Shown: piece by piece, positions 6,942 through 15,157 of the stretch
Layout: the number at the start of each line of letters is the position of its first letter
How positions within the stretch are numbered: the first letter of the stretch is position 1
Assembly (NCBI RefSeq): GCF_002284535.1
Contig: NZ_NPKH01000014.1
Coordinates: 372,001-436,000, forward strand
Source: Mesorhizobium wenxiniae
GTDB lineage: Bacteria; Pseudomonadota; Alphaproteobacteria; Rhizobiales; Rhizobiaceae
DNA length: 64,000 nucleotides
Reading direction: 5' to 3'
The notes under the pieces: generated by a model
What the model was told of the DNA's origin: nothing
The model's database searches: none
The model's input: the letters and a program-made list of their open reading frames with translations, nothing else
Program-made: the position numbers and the translations under genes

Positions 6942-7766
6942 TCACGACCAGAAAGATGGCGCGGTTTCCTCGAGCCGCGGTCCGCGGCGAAACGGCGCAA
7001 TCCGCTCGGTCAGGCCGCTGCGATCCGAAATGTCGACACCGACGCCGCACAATGTCGCCGGGCCGGTCGCCGCCTCGAAGCGTCCTTTCGGCACCTTCGA
7101 CAGAAACCGGTTGAGCGGCTCCTCCTTGTCCATGCCGAGCGAGGAATCATAGTCGCCGCACATGCCGGCGTCGGAAATGTAGCCGGTGCCGCCATTGAGG
7201 ATTTGGTGGTCGCCGGTCGGCTGGTGCGTGTGGGTGCCGACGACCAGGCTGACGCGGCCGTCGACGAAATGCGCAAAGCACATTTTTTCGGAGGTCGCCT
7301 CGGCATGGAAATCGATGACCACCGCATCGGCCTGCTCGCCGAGCGGGCAGGCGGCAAGCTCGCGCTCACCGGCCTGGAACGGATCGTCGAGTTCGGGATG
7401 CATGAACACCCGGCCCATGATGTTGGCGACCAGAACGCGCGCGCTATTCCTGGCAATGTAGACGCCGGAGCCGCGCCCCGGCGTGCCCTTGGGGAAATTG
7501 GACGGGCGCAGGAACCGCTCCTCGCGCGGGGCGAAAACCAGCGCGTCGCGCTGGTCCCAGACATGGTTCCCGGTGGTGACGACATCGGCACCCGCCGAGA
7601 TCGTCTCGCGAAAGATCTCTTCGGTGATGCCGAAACCGCCGGCGGCGTTCTCACCATTGACGATGACGAAGTCGAGTTTGAAATCCGAGATCAGGCCGGG
7701 CAGTTGTTCCCACACCGCCGTGCGTCCCGTCTTGCCGACCATATCGCCGAGGAAGAGAAGTCTCAT
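6942..7766 (-). CDS. YmdB-type metallophosphoesterase (TIGR00282 family)
   Basis: The 274-residue calcineurin-like enzyme starts MRLLFLGDMVGKTGR. It shows the metal-site motifs GD (residue 8), NGENAAGG, TTGNHVWD and VGTHTHQPTGD in order. Bacillus YmdB hydrolyses 2',3'-cyclic nucleotides, the best guess for the reaction here. The gene follows fau (5-formyl-THF cyclo-ligase) on the same strand and downstream of 6S RNA, an order I recall from other rhizobia. The ribosome-binding site is weak. Confidence 0.9.
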   Translation of the reverse strand: MRLLFLGDMVGKTGRTAVWEQLPGLISDFKLDFVIVNGENAAGGFGITEEIFRETISAGADVVTTGNHVWDQRDALVFAPREERFLRPSNFPKGTPGRGSGVYIARNSARVLVANIMGRVFMHPELDDPFQAGERELAACPLGEQADAVVIDFHAEATSEKMCFAHFVDGRVSLVVGTHTHQPTGDHQILNGGTGYISDAGMCGDYDSSLGMDKEEPLNRFLSKVPKGRFEAATGPATLCGVGVDISDRSGLTERIAPFRRGPRLEETAPSFWS

Positions 7767-7847
7767 ATAAGAATGATCCCGAACCGAAGGTCAGCGAACC
7801 AAAAAGCTGCATGACTTTCGGAAAAGACCATGCGTCCAGGAACTTAT

Positions 7848-8435
7848 CTACAATTTCGGCGCGAACCGGCGCAACCCGTTCTCGGTGAGTATTTCCGAGA
7901 TGATCACGTCATGCGGCTCGTCCGGCACCAGCGCCACCTCCTGGCAGTCGAAAGCAATGCCGATCAGTCGCGGCGGTTGCCCCTTGTCGACCAGCCGCGC
8001 GATCGCGCGGTCGTAATAACCGGCGCCGTAGCCAATCCGGTGGCCGCGCGCGTCGAAAGCCGCGAGCGGCACGAGCATCACCTGGGGATCGAGCACCTCC
8101 GCCTCCTCATGTGGTCCGACGGTGCCGAACCCCATGTCGACCATCGGTGCGCCACGCACCAGTTCGCGAAAGACGATGGTGGTCTTGTCGAGAATTGCCG
8201 GCAGGCAAAGCCTTGCTCCCTTTTCGCGCAAGGCGAACATCAGCGGCCGGATATCGACTTCCGAGCGCATCGGCCAGAAGCCGGAGACGATCTGGCCAGG
8301 CTCCATCGCAATGCTGTCCCGCGCCGTCTCGGCCATTTCGAGCGCTGCCTCCACCCGCCAGAATGGATCGAGCGCGTCGCGGCGCCCGAGTGCTTCGCGT
8401 CGCAAGTGTCTTTTCAGGTCTTTCGGGGTTGTCAT
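7848..8435 (-). CDS. fau: 5-formyltetrahydrofolate cyclo-ligase
   Basis: The 195-residue enzyme converts 5-formyl-THF with ATP to 5,10-methenyl-THF, rescuing folate from a dead-end form. The signature GYGAGYYDR lies at residues 135-143, and a basic ATP-binding stretch (KDLKRHLRREALGRRDAL) is at the N-terminus. Its place just downstream of the 6S RNA gene matches the conserved ssrS-ygfA linkage of proteobacteria. Length is normal for the family. Confidence 0.92.
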   Translation of the reverse strand: MTTPKDLKRHLRREALGRRDALDPFWRVEAALEMAETARDSIAMEPGQIVSGFWPMRSEVDIRPLMFALREKGARLCLPAILDKTTIVFRELVRGAPMVDMGFGTVGPHEEAEVLDPQVMLVPLAAFDARGHRIGYGAGYYDRAIARLVDKGQPPRLIGIAFDCQEVALVPDEPHDVIISEILTENGLRRFAPKL

Positions 8436-8494
8436 GCGCGGACGTGTAGAAAAGATCAGATTTGGATGGAGTTTTAGGAGCGACGTTTTCTACC

Positions 8495-8538
8495 GCATGA
8501 TCCACCGAAGTGTCAGCGGTTCGGTGAAAGGATCATGC
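8495..8538. repeat. Intergenic palindrome GCATGATCC...GGATCATGC
   Basis: An imperfect inverted repeat with outer arms GCATGATCC (8495-8503) and GGATCATGC (8530-8538) and inner ACCGAA/TTCGGT. It lies between fau and 6S RNA. It belongs to the class of rhizobial intergenic hairpin repeats; a decayed related sequence may lie at about 7768-7835. A second plain hairpin, GCACCGC-ACAAA-GCGGTGC, follows at 8575-8593. Confidence 0.6.
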
Positions 8539-8639
8539 GAAATGAGATCAGCGGATCGAACTTTTCGTTCGTGAGCACCGCACAAAGCGGTGCGACAAAA
8601 TCCGCCAAAGATGGCCTTTTTGATGGGTGACGATCCACA

Positions 8640-8786
8640 CAACCGGTGGAGAGAGCGATCCCGGGAACCTACAAAGTAGGTGGGCGCCGTATGAGAAAAC
8701 CCACGGGTCTTCCCAGGGACAGCTCCCTAGGGATCATTAAGGCCCCGGGGAAAATGTTCTCCTGCCGGGAAGCGCAGACCGTCACG
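8640..8786 (-). ncRNA. ssrS: 6S RNA
   Basis: The minus strand upstream of fau holds a GC-rich, highly self-complementary sequence that I recognise as alphaproteobacterial 6S RNA. CTTCCCGG near its 5' end pairs with CCGGGAT near the 3' end, and CCTACTTTGTAGG forms the 3' hairpin of the central bubble. 6S RNA mimics an open promoter, traps sigma-70 RNA polymerase in stationary phase and makes product RNAs. A consensus-like -10 box, CTATAT on the minus strand (8791-8796), places the 5' end near 8786. Exact ends are approximate. Conserved synteny with fau supports the call. Confidence 0.82.
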
Positions 8787-8964
8787 ACCAATATAGGCTG
8801 ACGATTGACCAAGCGCCAGAGAGATGGCCATGTTCGCCGGCTTAATTCGTCACAAAGCCCTGCCTGGGACCTGCGCGACACGAGGTTTCACCGCGCCTCG
8901 CCGCGGTGCCTTGCACAGGCTGGACTGTCTCCTTACGGTTGCCCATCAAAACCGAGGAGTAAGA

Positions 8965-9804
8965 ATGCGTTTCGAAGGCACGGCGGCCTATGTCGCCGAC
9001 AAGGATCTGATGGTGGCAGTCAATGCGGCGATCGCGCTGGAGCGGCCATTGCTGGTCAAGGGCGAGCCCGGCACCGGCAAGACCGAACTGGCCAGGCAAG
9101 TGGCGGCGGCGCTCGGCGTCGAGCTGATCGAATGGCACGTCAAGTCGACGACAAGGGCGCAGCAGGGCCTCTACGAGTATGACGCCGTCTCGCGGCTGCG
9201 CGACAGCCAGCTCGGCGACGAGCGCTTCAACGACATCAGGAACTATATCAACCGCGGCAAGCTGTGGGACGCCTTCGCCGCAGGCAAGAAGGTCGTGCTT
9301 CTGATCGACGAGATCGACAAGGCAGATATCGAGTTCCCCAACGACCTGTTGCAGGAACTCGATAGGATGGAGTTCTTCGTCTACGAGACCGGCGAAACGA
9401 TCCGCGCCGCCGTGCGCCCGATCGTCATCATCACCTCCAACAACGAGAAGGAACTGCCGGACGCCTTCCTGCGCCGCTGCTTCTTCCACTATATCCGCTT
9501 CCCCGACGTCGAGACGCTGCACAGGATAGTCGACGTGCACTATCCCGGCATCAAGCAGAACCTGGTGCGCGCCGCATTGACCCAGTTCTACGAGATCCGC
9601 GACGTGCCTGGCCTGAAGAAGAAGCCGTCGACCTCCGAGGCGCTCGATTGGATCAGACTCTTGGTCGCCGATGACATCGCGCCCGAGGATCTGCGCGCCG
9701 ATCCGAAGAATGCGCTGCCGAAATTGCATGGTGCGCTTTTGAAGAACGAACAGGACGTGCATTTGTTCGAGCGCCTGGCATTTATGGCGAGAAGGCAGGG
9801 GTGA
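8965..9804 (+). CDS. MoxR-family AAA+ ATPase
   Basis: The 279-residue ATPase has Walker A GEPGTGKT (33-40), Walker B LLIDEID (112-118), sensor-1 region IITSNNEKEL (about 155-164) and an arginine-finger region AFLRRC. MoxR ATPases work as chaperones that activate or assemble metalloenzymes together with a VWA-domain protein, and such a protein is encoded two genes downstream. I chose ATG 8965 because it follows GAGGAGTAAGA; the longer frame from 8824 would run into the divergent 6S promoter. Confidence 0.9.
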   Translation: MRFEGTAAYVADKDLMVAVNAAIALERPLLVKGEPGTGKTELARQVAAALGVELIEWHVKSTTRAQQGLYEYDAVSRLRDSQLGDERFNDIRNYINRGKLWDAFAAGKKVVLLIDEIDKADIEFPNDLLQELDRMEFFVYETGETIRAAVRPIVIITSNNEKELPDAFLRRCFFHYIRFPDVETLHRIVDVHYPGIKQNLVRAALTQFYEIRDVPGLKKKPSTSEALDWIRLLVADDIAPEDLRADPKNALPKLHGALLKNEQDVHLFERLAFMARRQG

Positions 9805-9980
9805 GGAGCGGTTGGCCAAAGGCCGACGAAAAGCCAACGATTTGGCTTTTGGAGCGACGAACGCCCGGAGCCATAGCGAAGGCCGGGCATACGCGTCGGA
9901 CAGCGCTTTCCCGTTGCTGGACCGTTGCCGCCGGCCGGGCACCGAGGCAGCCTAGGCATAAAGCTTCGGAGGGAAATGAA

Positions 9981-10427
9981 ATGACCGGGATTACCGTCCG
10001 CCCAATGGCACAATCCGACCACGCCGACTGGCAGCGTCTGTGGACTGCCTACCTCAACTTCTACGAAACCAGACTGCCGGAGGAGGTCTACGCCGTCACC
10101 TGGAAGCGCCTGTTCACGGCGGGTGAGTTCGAACCGAAGGGGTTCATCGCCACCCTCGACGGCAAGGCGGTCGGCCTGACGCACTATCTCTATCATCGCT
10201 CCTGCTGGTCGCAGGCGAACAATTGCTATCTGCAGGACCTGTTCGCCGACCCGGATGTGCGCGGCAAGGGCGTCGGCGCGGCCCTGATCGAAGCGGTCAA
10301 GCAGGAAGCCGGCAAGGTCGGCGTCAAGAACGTCTACTGGATGACCCACGAAACCAACACCACAGCGCGCAAGCTCTACGACCACGTGGCGCGGCGGACC
10401 GGCTTCATCGAGTATGATCTGCTATAG
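9981..10427 (+). CDS. GNAT family N-acetyltransferase
   Basis: The 148-residue protein has the GNAT acetyl-CoA loop RGKGVGA at residues 94-100, after a beta-bulge strand (NCYLQDLFADPD). The helix and strand pattern near NVYWMTHETNTTARKLYDHV is typical of small-molecule acetyltransferases, but the acceptor is unknown. The start follows GGAGGGAAATGAA. It lies between the MoxR gene and the VWA gene and stops 8 bases before the latter, so it is probably co-transcribed with them. Confidence 0.85.
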   Translation: MTGITVRPMAQSDHADWQRLWTAYLNFYETRLPEEVYAVTWKRLFTAGEFEPKGFIATLDGKAVGLTHYLYHRSCWSQANNCYLQDLFADPDVRGKGVGAALIEAVKQEAGKVGVKNVYWMTHETNTTARKLYDHVARRTGFIEYDLL

Positions 10428-10435
10428 GCAATGCG

Positions 10436-11626
10436 ATGTTCATCCCCTTCTTCCTCGAACTGAAGGCAGCGCGGGTTCCGGTCTCGCTCCGGGAATATCT
10501 GTCGCTGCTTGAGGGGTTGGAGGCGGGGCTGGTCGACTATGACGTCGAGGGATTTTACTATCTCGCCCGCTCAGCGCTGGTGAAGGACGAGCGCCACATC
10601 GACCGTTTCGATCAGGTCTTTTCGCACGTTTTCAAGGGCGTCGAAGCGCTGGCTGGCGAAAACGCGGTCGATGTCGAAAACATTCCGGAGGAATGGCTGC
10701 GCCGGCTCGCCGAAAAGCACCTGACCGACGAGGAGAAAAAGCTGGTCGAAGCGCTCGGCGGTTTCGAAAAGCTGATGGAAACGCTGAAGAAGCGGCTGGA
10801 GGAACAGAAGGGCCGCCACCAGGGCGGTTCGAAATGGATCGGCACCGGCGGCACCTCACCCTTCGGCGCCTATGGCTATAATCCCCAAGGCGTTCGCATC
10901 GGCCAGCATGAAAGCCGCAACCGCCGCGCGGTCAAAGTCTGGGACAAGCGCGAGTTCAGGAATTTCGACGATGCCGTCGAACTCGGCACCCGCAACATCA
11001 AAGTCGCGCTGAAGCGGCTGCGCCGCTGGGTGCGCGAAGGCGCCGAGGAGGAGTTCGACCTGCCCGGCACCATCCACGCCACGGCCGAACATGGCTATCT
11101 CGACGTGCAGACGCGACCTGAGCGACGCAATGCCGTGAAGCTGCTGATGTTCTTCGACGTCGGCGGTTCGATGGACGACCACATCAAAAGCGTCGAGGAG
11201 CTGTTTTCGGCTGCCCGTGCCGAATTCCGCCAGCTCGAATACTTTTACTTCCACAACTGCCTTTACGAAGGCGTTTGGAAGGACAATCGCCGCCGCCATG
11301 CGGAGGTGATCCCGACCTTCGACCTCCTCCACAAATACGGCCCGGACTACAAGGTGATCGTCGTCGGCGATGCTTCGATGAGCCCTTACGAGATCGCGCA
11401 TCCCGGCGGCTCGGTCGAGCACTGGAATCCGGAGGCCGGCGTCGTCTGGCTCGGCCGTCTGCTGCAGCAATGGCCGAACGCGGTATGGCTCAACCCGGAA
11501 AACCAGAAGGACTGGGGTTTCACCCATTCGATCGCCATGATCCGCGATATCTTTGGCGGCCGCATGTTTCCGCTGACGCTCGCCGGGCTCGAAGCCGCGA
11601 CGAAGCAACTTTCAAGGAAGCACTGA
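10436..11626 (+). CDS. VWA-domain protein of the CoxE/YehP type, MoxR partner
   Basis: The 396-residue protein begins FIPFFLELKAARVPVSLREY, as in proteins paired with MoxR ATPases. It has a C-terminal von Willebrand A-like domain with a degenerate metal site, D241-VGGS-M, in place of DxSxS. A charged helical segment (about residues 85-135) precedes it. With the MoxR ATPase it is expected to form a chaperone pair remodelling an unknown client. No carbon monoxide dehydrogenase genes are nearby, so the coxE name is not used. Confidence 0.85.
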   Translation: MFIPFFLELKAARVPVSLREYLSLLEGLEAGLVDYDVEGFYYLARSALVKDERHIDRFDQVFSHVFKGVEALAGENAVDVENIPEEWLRRLAEKHLTDEEKKLVEALGGFEKLMETLKKRLEEQKGRHQGGSKWIGTGGTSPFGAYGYNPQGVRIGQHESRNRRAVKVWDKREFRNFDDAVELGTRNIKVALKRLRRWVREGAEEEFDLPGTIHATAEHGYLDVQTRPERRNAVKLLMFFDVGGSMDDHIKSVEELFSAARAEFRQLEYFYFHNCLYEGVWKDNRRRHAEVIPTFDLLHKYGPDYKVIVVGDASMSPYEIAHPGGSVEHWNPEAGVVWLGRLLQQWPNAVWLNPENQKDWGFTHSIAMIRDIFGGRMFPLTLAGLEAATKQLSRKH

Positions 11627-11658
11627 ATGGATTTCCGGCAAGCAAGACAGGAAGGCCG

Positions 11659-12456
11659 ATGACCTGTTTCCTCTGCCTGCAATGTGGCGTCCAGTTCACG
11701 GCGGCAGCCGCGCCGCCGGACCATTGCCCGATCTGCGAGGACGAGCGGCAATATGTGCGCTGGGACGGCCAGGCCTGGATCACGCCGGAAGAGCTCGCCG
11801 CCGGGCATCGGATCGTGATCAAGGACGACGCCGGTCTGCTAGGCTTCGGCGTCGAGCCGCGCTTCGCCATCGGTCAGCGGGCGCTGCTGGCGCAAACGGC
11901 GTATGGCAATGTCCTGTGGGACTGCATCTCGATGGTCAGCGACGAGGCGGTGGCCGAAATCAACCGACGGGGCGGCCTGGCCGCGATCGCCATTTCGCAC
12001 TGCCATTATTATGCGGCAATGGTCGAGTGGAGCGAGGCGTTTGGCGGCGTGCCGATCTACCTGCACGCCGATGATCGCAAGTGGATCATGCGGCCGCATC
12101 CGGCTGTTGTCAGTTGGGAAGGTGAGACCCGCGTCCTAAGCCCCGCGCTGACACTTATCCGTTGCGGCGGTCACTTTGCCGGTGGCCAGGTGCTGCACTG
12201 GAAACGCGAGGGCGGCGACGCCATCCTGGCCGGCGACATCTTGCAGGTAACGCCGACTCGCCGCCATGTCAGCTTTATGTACAGCTACCCCAACTACATC
12301 CCGCTCAATGCGGCGAAAGTGCTCGGCATCGAGGCTGCGCTGGAGCCTTTCGCGTTCGACCATATCTATGGCGCATGGTGGAACCAGAACGTCATCGGAG
12401 ATGCAAAGACGGGATTTGCAGCGTCGGTTGCGCGGTATCTCGCGGCGATCGCCTGA
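11659..12456 (+). CDS. MBL-fold protein with N-terminal zinc ribbon
   Basis: The 265-residue protein begins with a zinc-ribbon-like segment (C6-x2-C9 and C23-x2-C26), followed by a metallo-beta-lactamase fold. The canonical HxHxDH motif reads H114-C-H116-YYAAM, so the D and second H are missing. Later ligands H172 (GGHFAGG) and D193 (AGDILQV) remain. It may hold a single metal or be a non-hydrolytic variant. The start at 11659 follows AGGAAGGCCG. It lies 32 bases after the VWA gene on the same strand. Confidence 0.78.
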   Translation: MTCFLCLQCGVQFTAAAAPPDHCPICEDERQYVRWDGQAWITPEELAAGHRIVIKDDAGLLGFGVEPRFAIGQRALLAQTAYGNVLWDCISMVSDEAVAEINRRGGLAAIAISHCHYYAAMVEWSEAFGGVPIYLHADDRKWIMRPHPAVVSWEGETRVLSPALTLIRCGGHFAGGQVLHWKREGGDAILAGDILQVTPTRRHVSFMYSYPNYIPLNAAKVLGIEAALEPFAFDHIYGAWWNQNVIGDAKTGFAASVARYLAAIA

Positions 12457-12566
12457 GGAATTCTTCGCGGCAGGATCGGAAATACCGGCAAACGCCGTAA
12501 CAAATGCCTATTTTAAGCGAACTGGGGGAAGACAACCCCAATAGCGGCATGAGCTAAGAGGCAAAA

Positions 12567-12971
12567 ATGGATAGTCACACCTACCCCGTAACCCGCACCG
12601 ATGCCGAATGGCGCGCCCGGCTTACGCCGGAGCAATATGCGGTGATGCGCAACCACGGCACCGAGCGGCCGGGCAGCTGCGCCCTGCTTCACGAGAAGCG
12701 CGCCGGCACCTTTTCCTGTGCCGGCTGCGACCAGCCTTTGTTCGAATCCAAGCTGAAGTTCGAGAGCGGCACCGGGTGGCCGAGCTTCAACGATCCGGTG
12801 CCCGGTTCGGTCGAGACGACCGTCGACCGCAGCTATGGCATGGTCCGCACCGAATGCCATTGCGCCCGCTGCGGCAGCCATCTTGGCCATGTCTTCGAGG
12901 ACGGGCCGCCGCCGACCGGCCTGCGCTATTGTATCAATGGCGTCGCGCTGAAATTCGAGCCGGCCGCCTGA
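12567..12971 (+). CDS. msrB: Peptide-methionine (R)-S-oxide reductase
   Basis: The 134-residue enzyme reduces methionine-R-sulfoxide in proteins. Zinc ligands are visible as C51-x2-C54 and C99-x2-C102, the substrate region as GTGWPSF (68-74), and the catalytic cysteine as C122 in RYCIN. It is a complete single-domain MsrB without a fused MsrA. The gene appears to be transcribed alone and is followed by a GC-rich hairpin. Confidence 0.95.
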   Translation: MDSHTYPVTRTDAEWRARLTPEQYAVMRNHGTERPGSCALLHEKRAGTFSCAGCDQPLFESKLKFESGTGWPSFNDPVPGSVETTVDRSYGMVRTECHCARCGSHLGHVFEDGPPPTGLRYCINGVALKFEPAA

Positions 12972-12986
12972 TAGGAATTCGACGGT

Positions 12987-13016
12987 GGCAAAGGACGGCT
13001 GCGGCCGCCCTTTGCC
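12987..13016. terminator. Hairpin between convergent msrB and membrane-protein genes
   Basis: GGCAAAGG (12987-12994) pairs with CCTTTGCC (13009-13016), with a GC-rich inner segment. It lies between two convergent genes and could stop transcription from either side, but it lacks a clear T run, so terminator function is only plausible. Confidence 0.4.
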
Positions 13017-13032
13017 GGGCAGCACTTTCCTG

Positions 13033-13377
13033 TCAGATCACCACCACCAGGATCAGCCACAGCACAGCCCCCAGCGTCATCAGCGAAGCCTTGACGCCAC
13101 CGGATTTTTCGGCGGTCCGCCACACCGCAAAAGTCAGGAAGAAATTATACGGCACCGGCGCGAAATGCACCGCCAGAACGAGAGCGAGCGGCAGCTTCAG
13201 CCCGAGGAGGATGAGCGCCAGCACCGACACTGCGATGTTGATCGCCGTGCCGACAAGGACAAGATCGCGCCAGAACAGCCGATCGAGCGGGGCCGTGCCT
13301 TGCCAGCGCGAGCGGAAGAAACCCGCCGCGCGGCCTGCCTCGCCGTCTTCGCCTTCGAAGGTCTCTGGCGCACTCAT
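13033..13377 (-). CDS. Small membrane protein, unknown function
   Basis: The 114-residue protein has an acidic then basic soluble N-terminus of about 35 residues and three hydrophobic stretches (around 38-60, 62-84 and 94-114), suggesting three membrane helices. The C-terminus is at the membrane (LWLILVVVI). I do not recognise a named family. It is convergent with msrB and transcribed away from the arsC-like pseudogene. Confidence 0.65.
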   Translation of the reverse strand: MSAPETFEGEDGEAGRAAGFFRSRWQGTAPLDRLFWRDLVLVGTAINIAVSVLALILLGLKLPLALVLAVHFAPVPYNFFLTFAVWRTAEKSGGVKASLMTLGAVLWLILVVVI

Positions 13378-13474
13378 CGATGCGGCTTTCTCTCATTCGA
13401 TGGCAGAGATGTCCAAAGCAGCAAGCCTGTCAACGCAACTCGATCATCGGCACGCAAGCGTATGATCTGACAGA

Positions 13475-13492
13475 TTGTCATCAAACGGTCGT
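13475..13492 (+). promoter_or_regulatory. Possible PHO box upstream of the arsC-like gene
   Basis: TTGTCAT-CAAA-CGGTCGT matches the CTGTCAT-N4-CTGTCAT PhoB site at 11 of 14 half-site positions, with correct 11-base spacing. It lies about 100 bases upstream of the arsC-like start. Phosphate and arsenate enter by the same transporters, so PhoB control of an arsenate reductase would make sense, but the site is only moderately good. Confidence 0.35.
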
Positions 13493-13590
13493 GAAACCTT
13501 TCTACGTCGCCCTTGTCGGCATCTCGGCAAGGGTATCTTACCGGAATTTGCCGCCTCCATCATCCAGTCGCCTGACAGGGAGGTCTTGAG

Positions 13591-14099
13591 ATGAGCGATA
13601 ATGTCTACAACGTGCTGTTTCTTTGCAACGCCAATTCGGCGCGATCCATCATGGCGGAAGCCATCCTCAATCGGATCGGTGCCGGCAGGTTCAAGGCCTT
13701 TTCCGCCGGTTCGCAGCCGAAGGGCGAGGTCAATCCCTTCGCACTGCAGCTGCTCGAAAGCCTCAATTACGATACGAGCTTCGCGCGTTCGAAAGGCTGG
13801 GACGAGTTTGCCGAGCCCGACGCGCCGGAAATGAACTCATCTTCACGCTTTGCGACAGCACCGCAAACGAATCTTGTCCGATCTGGCCGGGTCATCCGAT
13901 GACCGCGCTCTGGTCTATACCGGACCCAGCCAAGGCGGACGGCACCGAAGCCGAACTGCACCTTGCCTTTGCCGATGCCTATCGCATGCTCAACAACCGC
14001 ATTTCGCTGTTCACCAGTCTGCGGGTGGATGCACTCGACCATCTGGCGCTGCAACAGCATCTCGATGCGATCGGCCGGGATACGGCGAAGCCGAACTAA
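13591..14099 (+). pseudogene. Frameshifted arsenate reductase (low-molecular-weight phosphatase type)
   Basis: Two overlapping frames together make one ArsC/Wzb-fold protein. The first (from ATG 13591) has the P-loop C12-NANSA-R18 and runs to about 13836 (DEFAEPDAPEMN). The second continues from about 13838 with LIFTLCDSTANESCP and ends LDAIGRDTAKPN at 14099. The join fits loss of one base in the AACTCATC stretch at 13834-13841, where related proteins would read D/N-F-I-F. As written, the first frame stops at 13902 after an unrelated tail, losing the thiol-relay half. This is a real mutation or a sequencing error. Confidence 0.8.
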
Positions 14100-14200
14100 T
14101 GCATGTCGCCCAAAAGTGCGCAGCGGTTTTGGGGTAACGACATTGCATAAAAACAAAAATAAAGCGCGTTGCACGAATCGCTTCAGACGCGACGCGCTTT
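14100..14200. repeat. Composite rhizobial intergenic palindrome
   Basis: The first part (14100-14147) is an imperfect hairpin with arms TGCATGTCG and CGACATTGCA around CCCAAAAG...GGTTTTGGGG. The second (14161-14200) is a hairpin with arms AAAGCGCGT and ACGCGCTTT. An A-rich linker joins them. The first hairpin recurs at 34987 and 41508. It lies between the arsC remnant and a minus-strand gene and may act as a bidirectional terminator. Confidence 0.75.
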
Positions 14201-14229
14201 AAGCTCAAGCCGCTGACAGGCAGGCGAAT

Positions 14230-14685
14230 TCACGAACCGGCCTCGCCACCCTCGCCGAGAATCTCGGCAACGGCGCGCTCGAAGCGCGATGCTTCCGTCA
14301 CCAGCCAGTCAGCCATGGCCGGCCAATTGTCCTCGGCAAAGCAGTTCACCCGCCACAGCGAATTGATGCCTAGGCCCTCGCAACTCTGTTCCGGCCTGAG
14401 CTTCAACCTGTCTTCGATCGCCGGCTGGAACGGCTTCAACCGCGACCAGGCTTCCGTGGCACCGAACTTCTCGTTGCGGCCGAAGAAGACGCCGACATGG
14501 TTCTGCGCCGGCGCGACATACATCGAAAGGACCAAGGCGAAGTCGGGCAGCCCGCGCTGCCAGAACCAGGGTCCGCATCGCGCCATCAGAGCCCTTTCTT
14601 CCGGATGCCGTTCCAAAAACAGCGTCCAGAAGCCGCGTTGGCGGAATTCAGAGGCGCGGCGGACGCCAAAGTCGAATTCGCTCAT
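14230..14685 (-). CDS. Hypothetical protein, possibly DUF4268-like
   Basis: The 151-residue protein begins FDFGVRRASEFRQRGFWTLFLERHPE, has a middle strand region (FALVLSMYVAPAQNHVGVFFGR) and an acidic C-terminal helix. The pattern of an N-terminal FW helix followed by a YVAPAQNHVGVFF strand recalls DUF4268-type domains, but the match is from memory and weak. There is no signal peptide or membrane segment. It lies downstream of gapR on the same strand, with 51 bases between. Confidence 0.6.
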   Translation of the reverse strand: MSEFDFGVRRASEFRQRGFWTLFLERHPEERALMARCGPWFWQRGLPDFALVLSMYVAPAQNHVGVFFGRNEKFGATEAWSRLKPFQPAIEDRLKLRPEQSCEGLGINSLWRVNCFAEDNWPAMADWLVTEASRFERAVAEILGEGGEAGS

Positions 14686-14736
14686 GGTTCGACCCGTTGA
14701 GGGCGCCGCAACCGGCGCCCAGGGCTATTACCAGCC

Positions 14737-14997
14737 TTACACCATGCCGAGAGCGGCTTTGTAGAGGTCGAGGATGGTTTCCTCCTCTTGCCGCTCGGCC
14801 TGATCCTTCTTGCGCAGCCGGATGATCGACCGCATCGCCTTGGTGTCGAAGCCGGTGCCTTTGGCCTCGGCGAACACTTCCTTGATGTCGTCGGCGATCG
14901 TCTTCTTCTCTTCCTCGAGCCGCTCGATGCGCTCGATGAAGGCTCGCAGCTGGCCGGCGGCAACAGTCTGGCTGGTTTCGGTGATGTCGTCGGCCAT
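14737..14997 (-). CDS. gapR: GapR-family DNA-binding protein (DUF2312)
   Basis: The 86-residue protein is nearly all helical and charged: [19 protein letters not shown], then [26 protein letters not shown], then [15 protein letters not shown]. This is the DUF2312 pattern of Caulobacter GapR, which clamps overtwisted AT-rich DNA ahead of replication and transcription forks and aids topoisomerases. Size and motif order match. The name rests on similarity to the Caulobacter protein. Confidence 0.85.
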   Translation of the reverse strand: MADDITETSQTVAAGQLRAFIERIERLEEEKKTIADDIKEVFAEAKGTGFDTKAMRSIIRLRKKDQAERQEEETILDLYKAALGMV

Positions 14998-15157
14998 TTT
15001 TTCTCCGCGTCGTTTTCCATGCCGCGACTCAGGAACTGTCGCGGCGAATTTGCAGCGGTTCGATGCCCGACCGGGGGCGACCGGTCAAGCTGTTATCGAT
15101 GCGGCATGGAGGGCTGCCGCCAGACGCAGACAACTCTGCCTGGGCAACATTTCTGTC

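Noticed and set aside
8824..8964. Longer N-terminus for the MoxR protein
   Set aside because: It overlaps the region facing the 6S promoter and its residues do not fit the family; a good ribosome-binding site precedes 8965.
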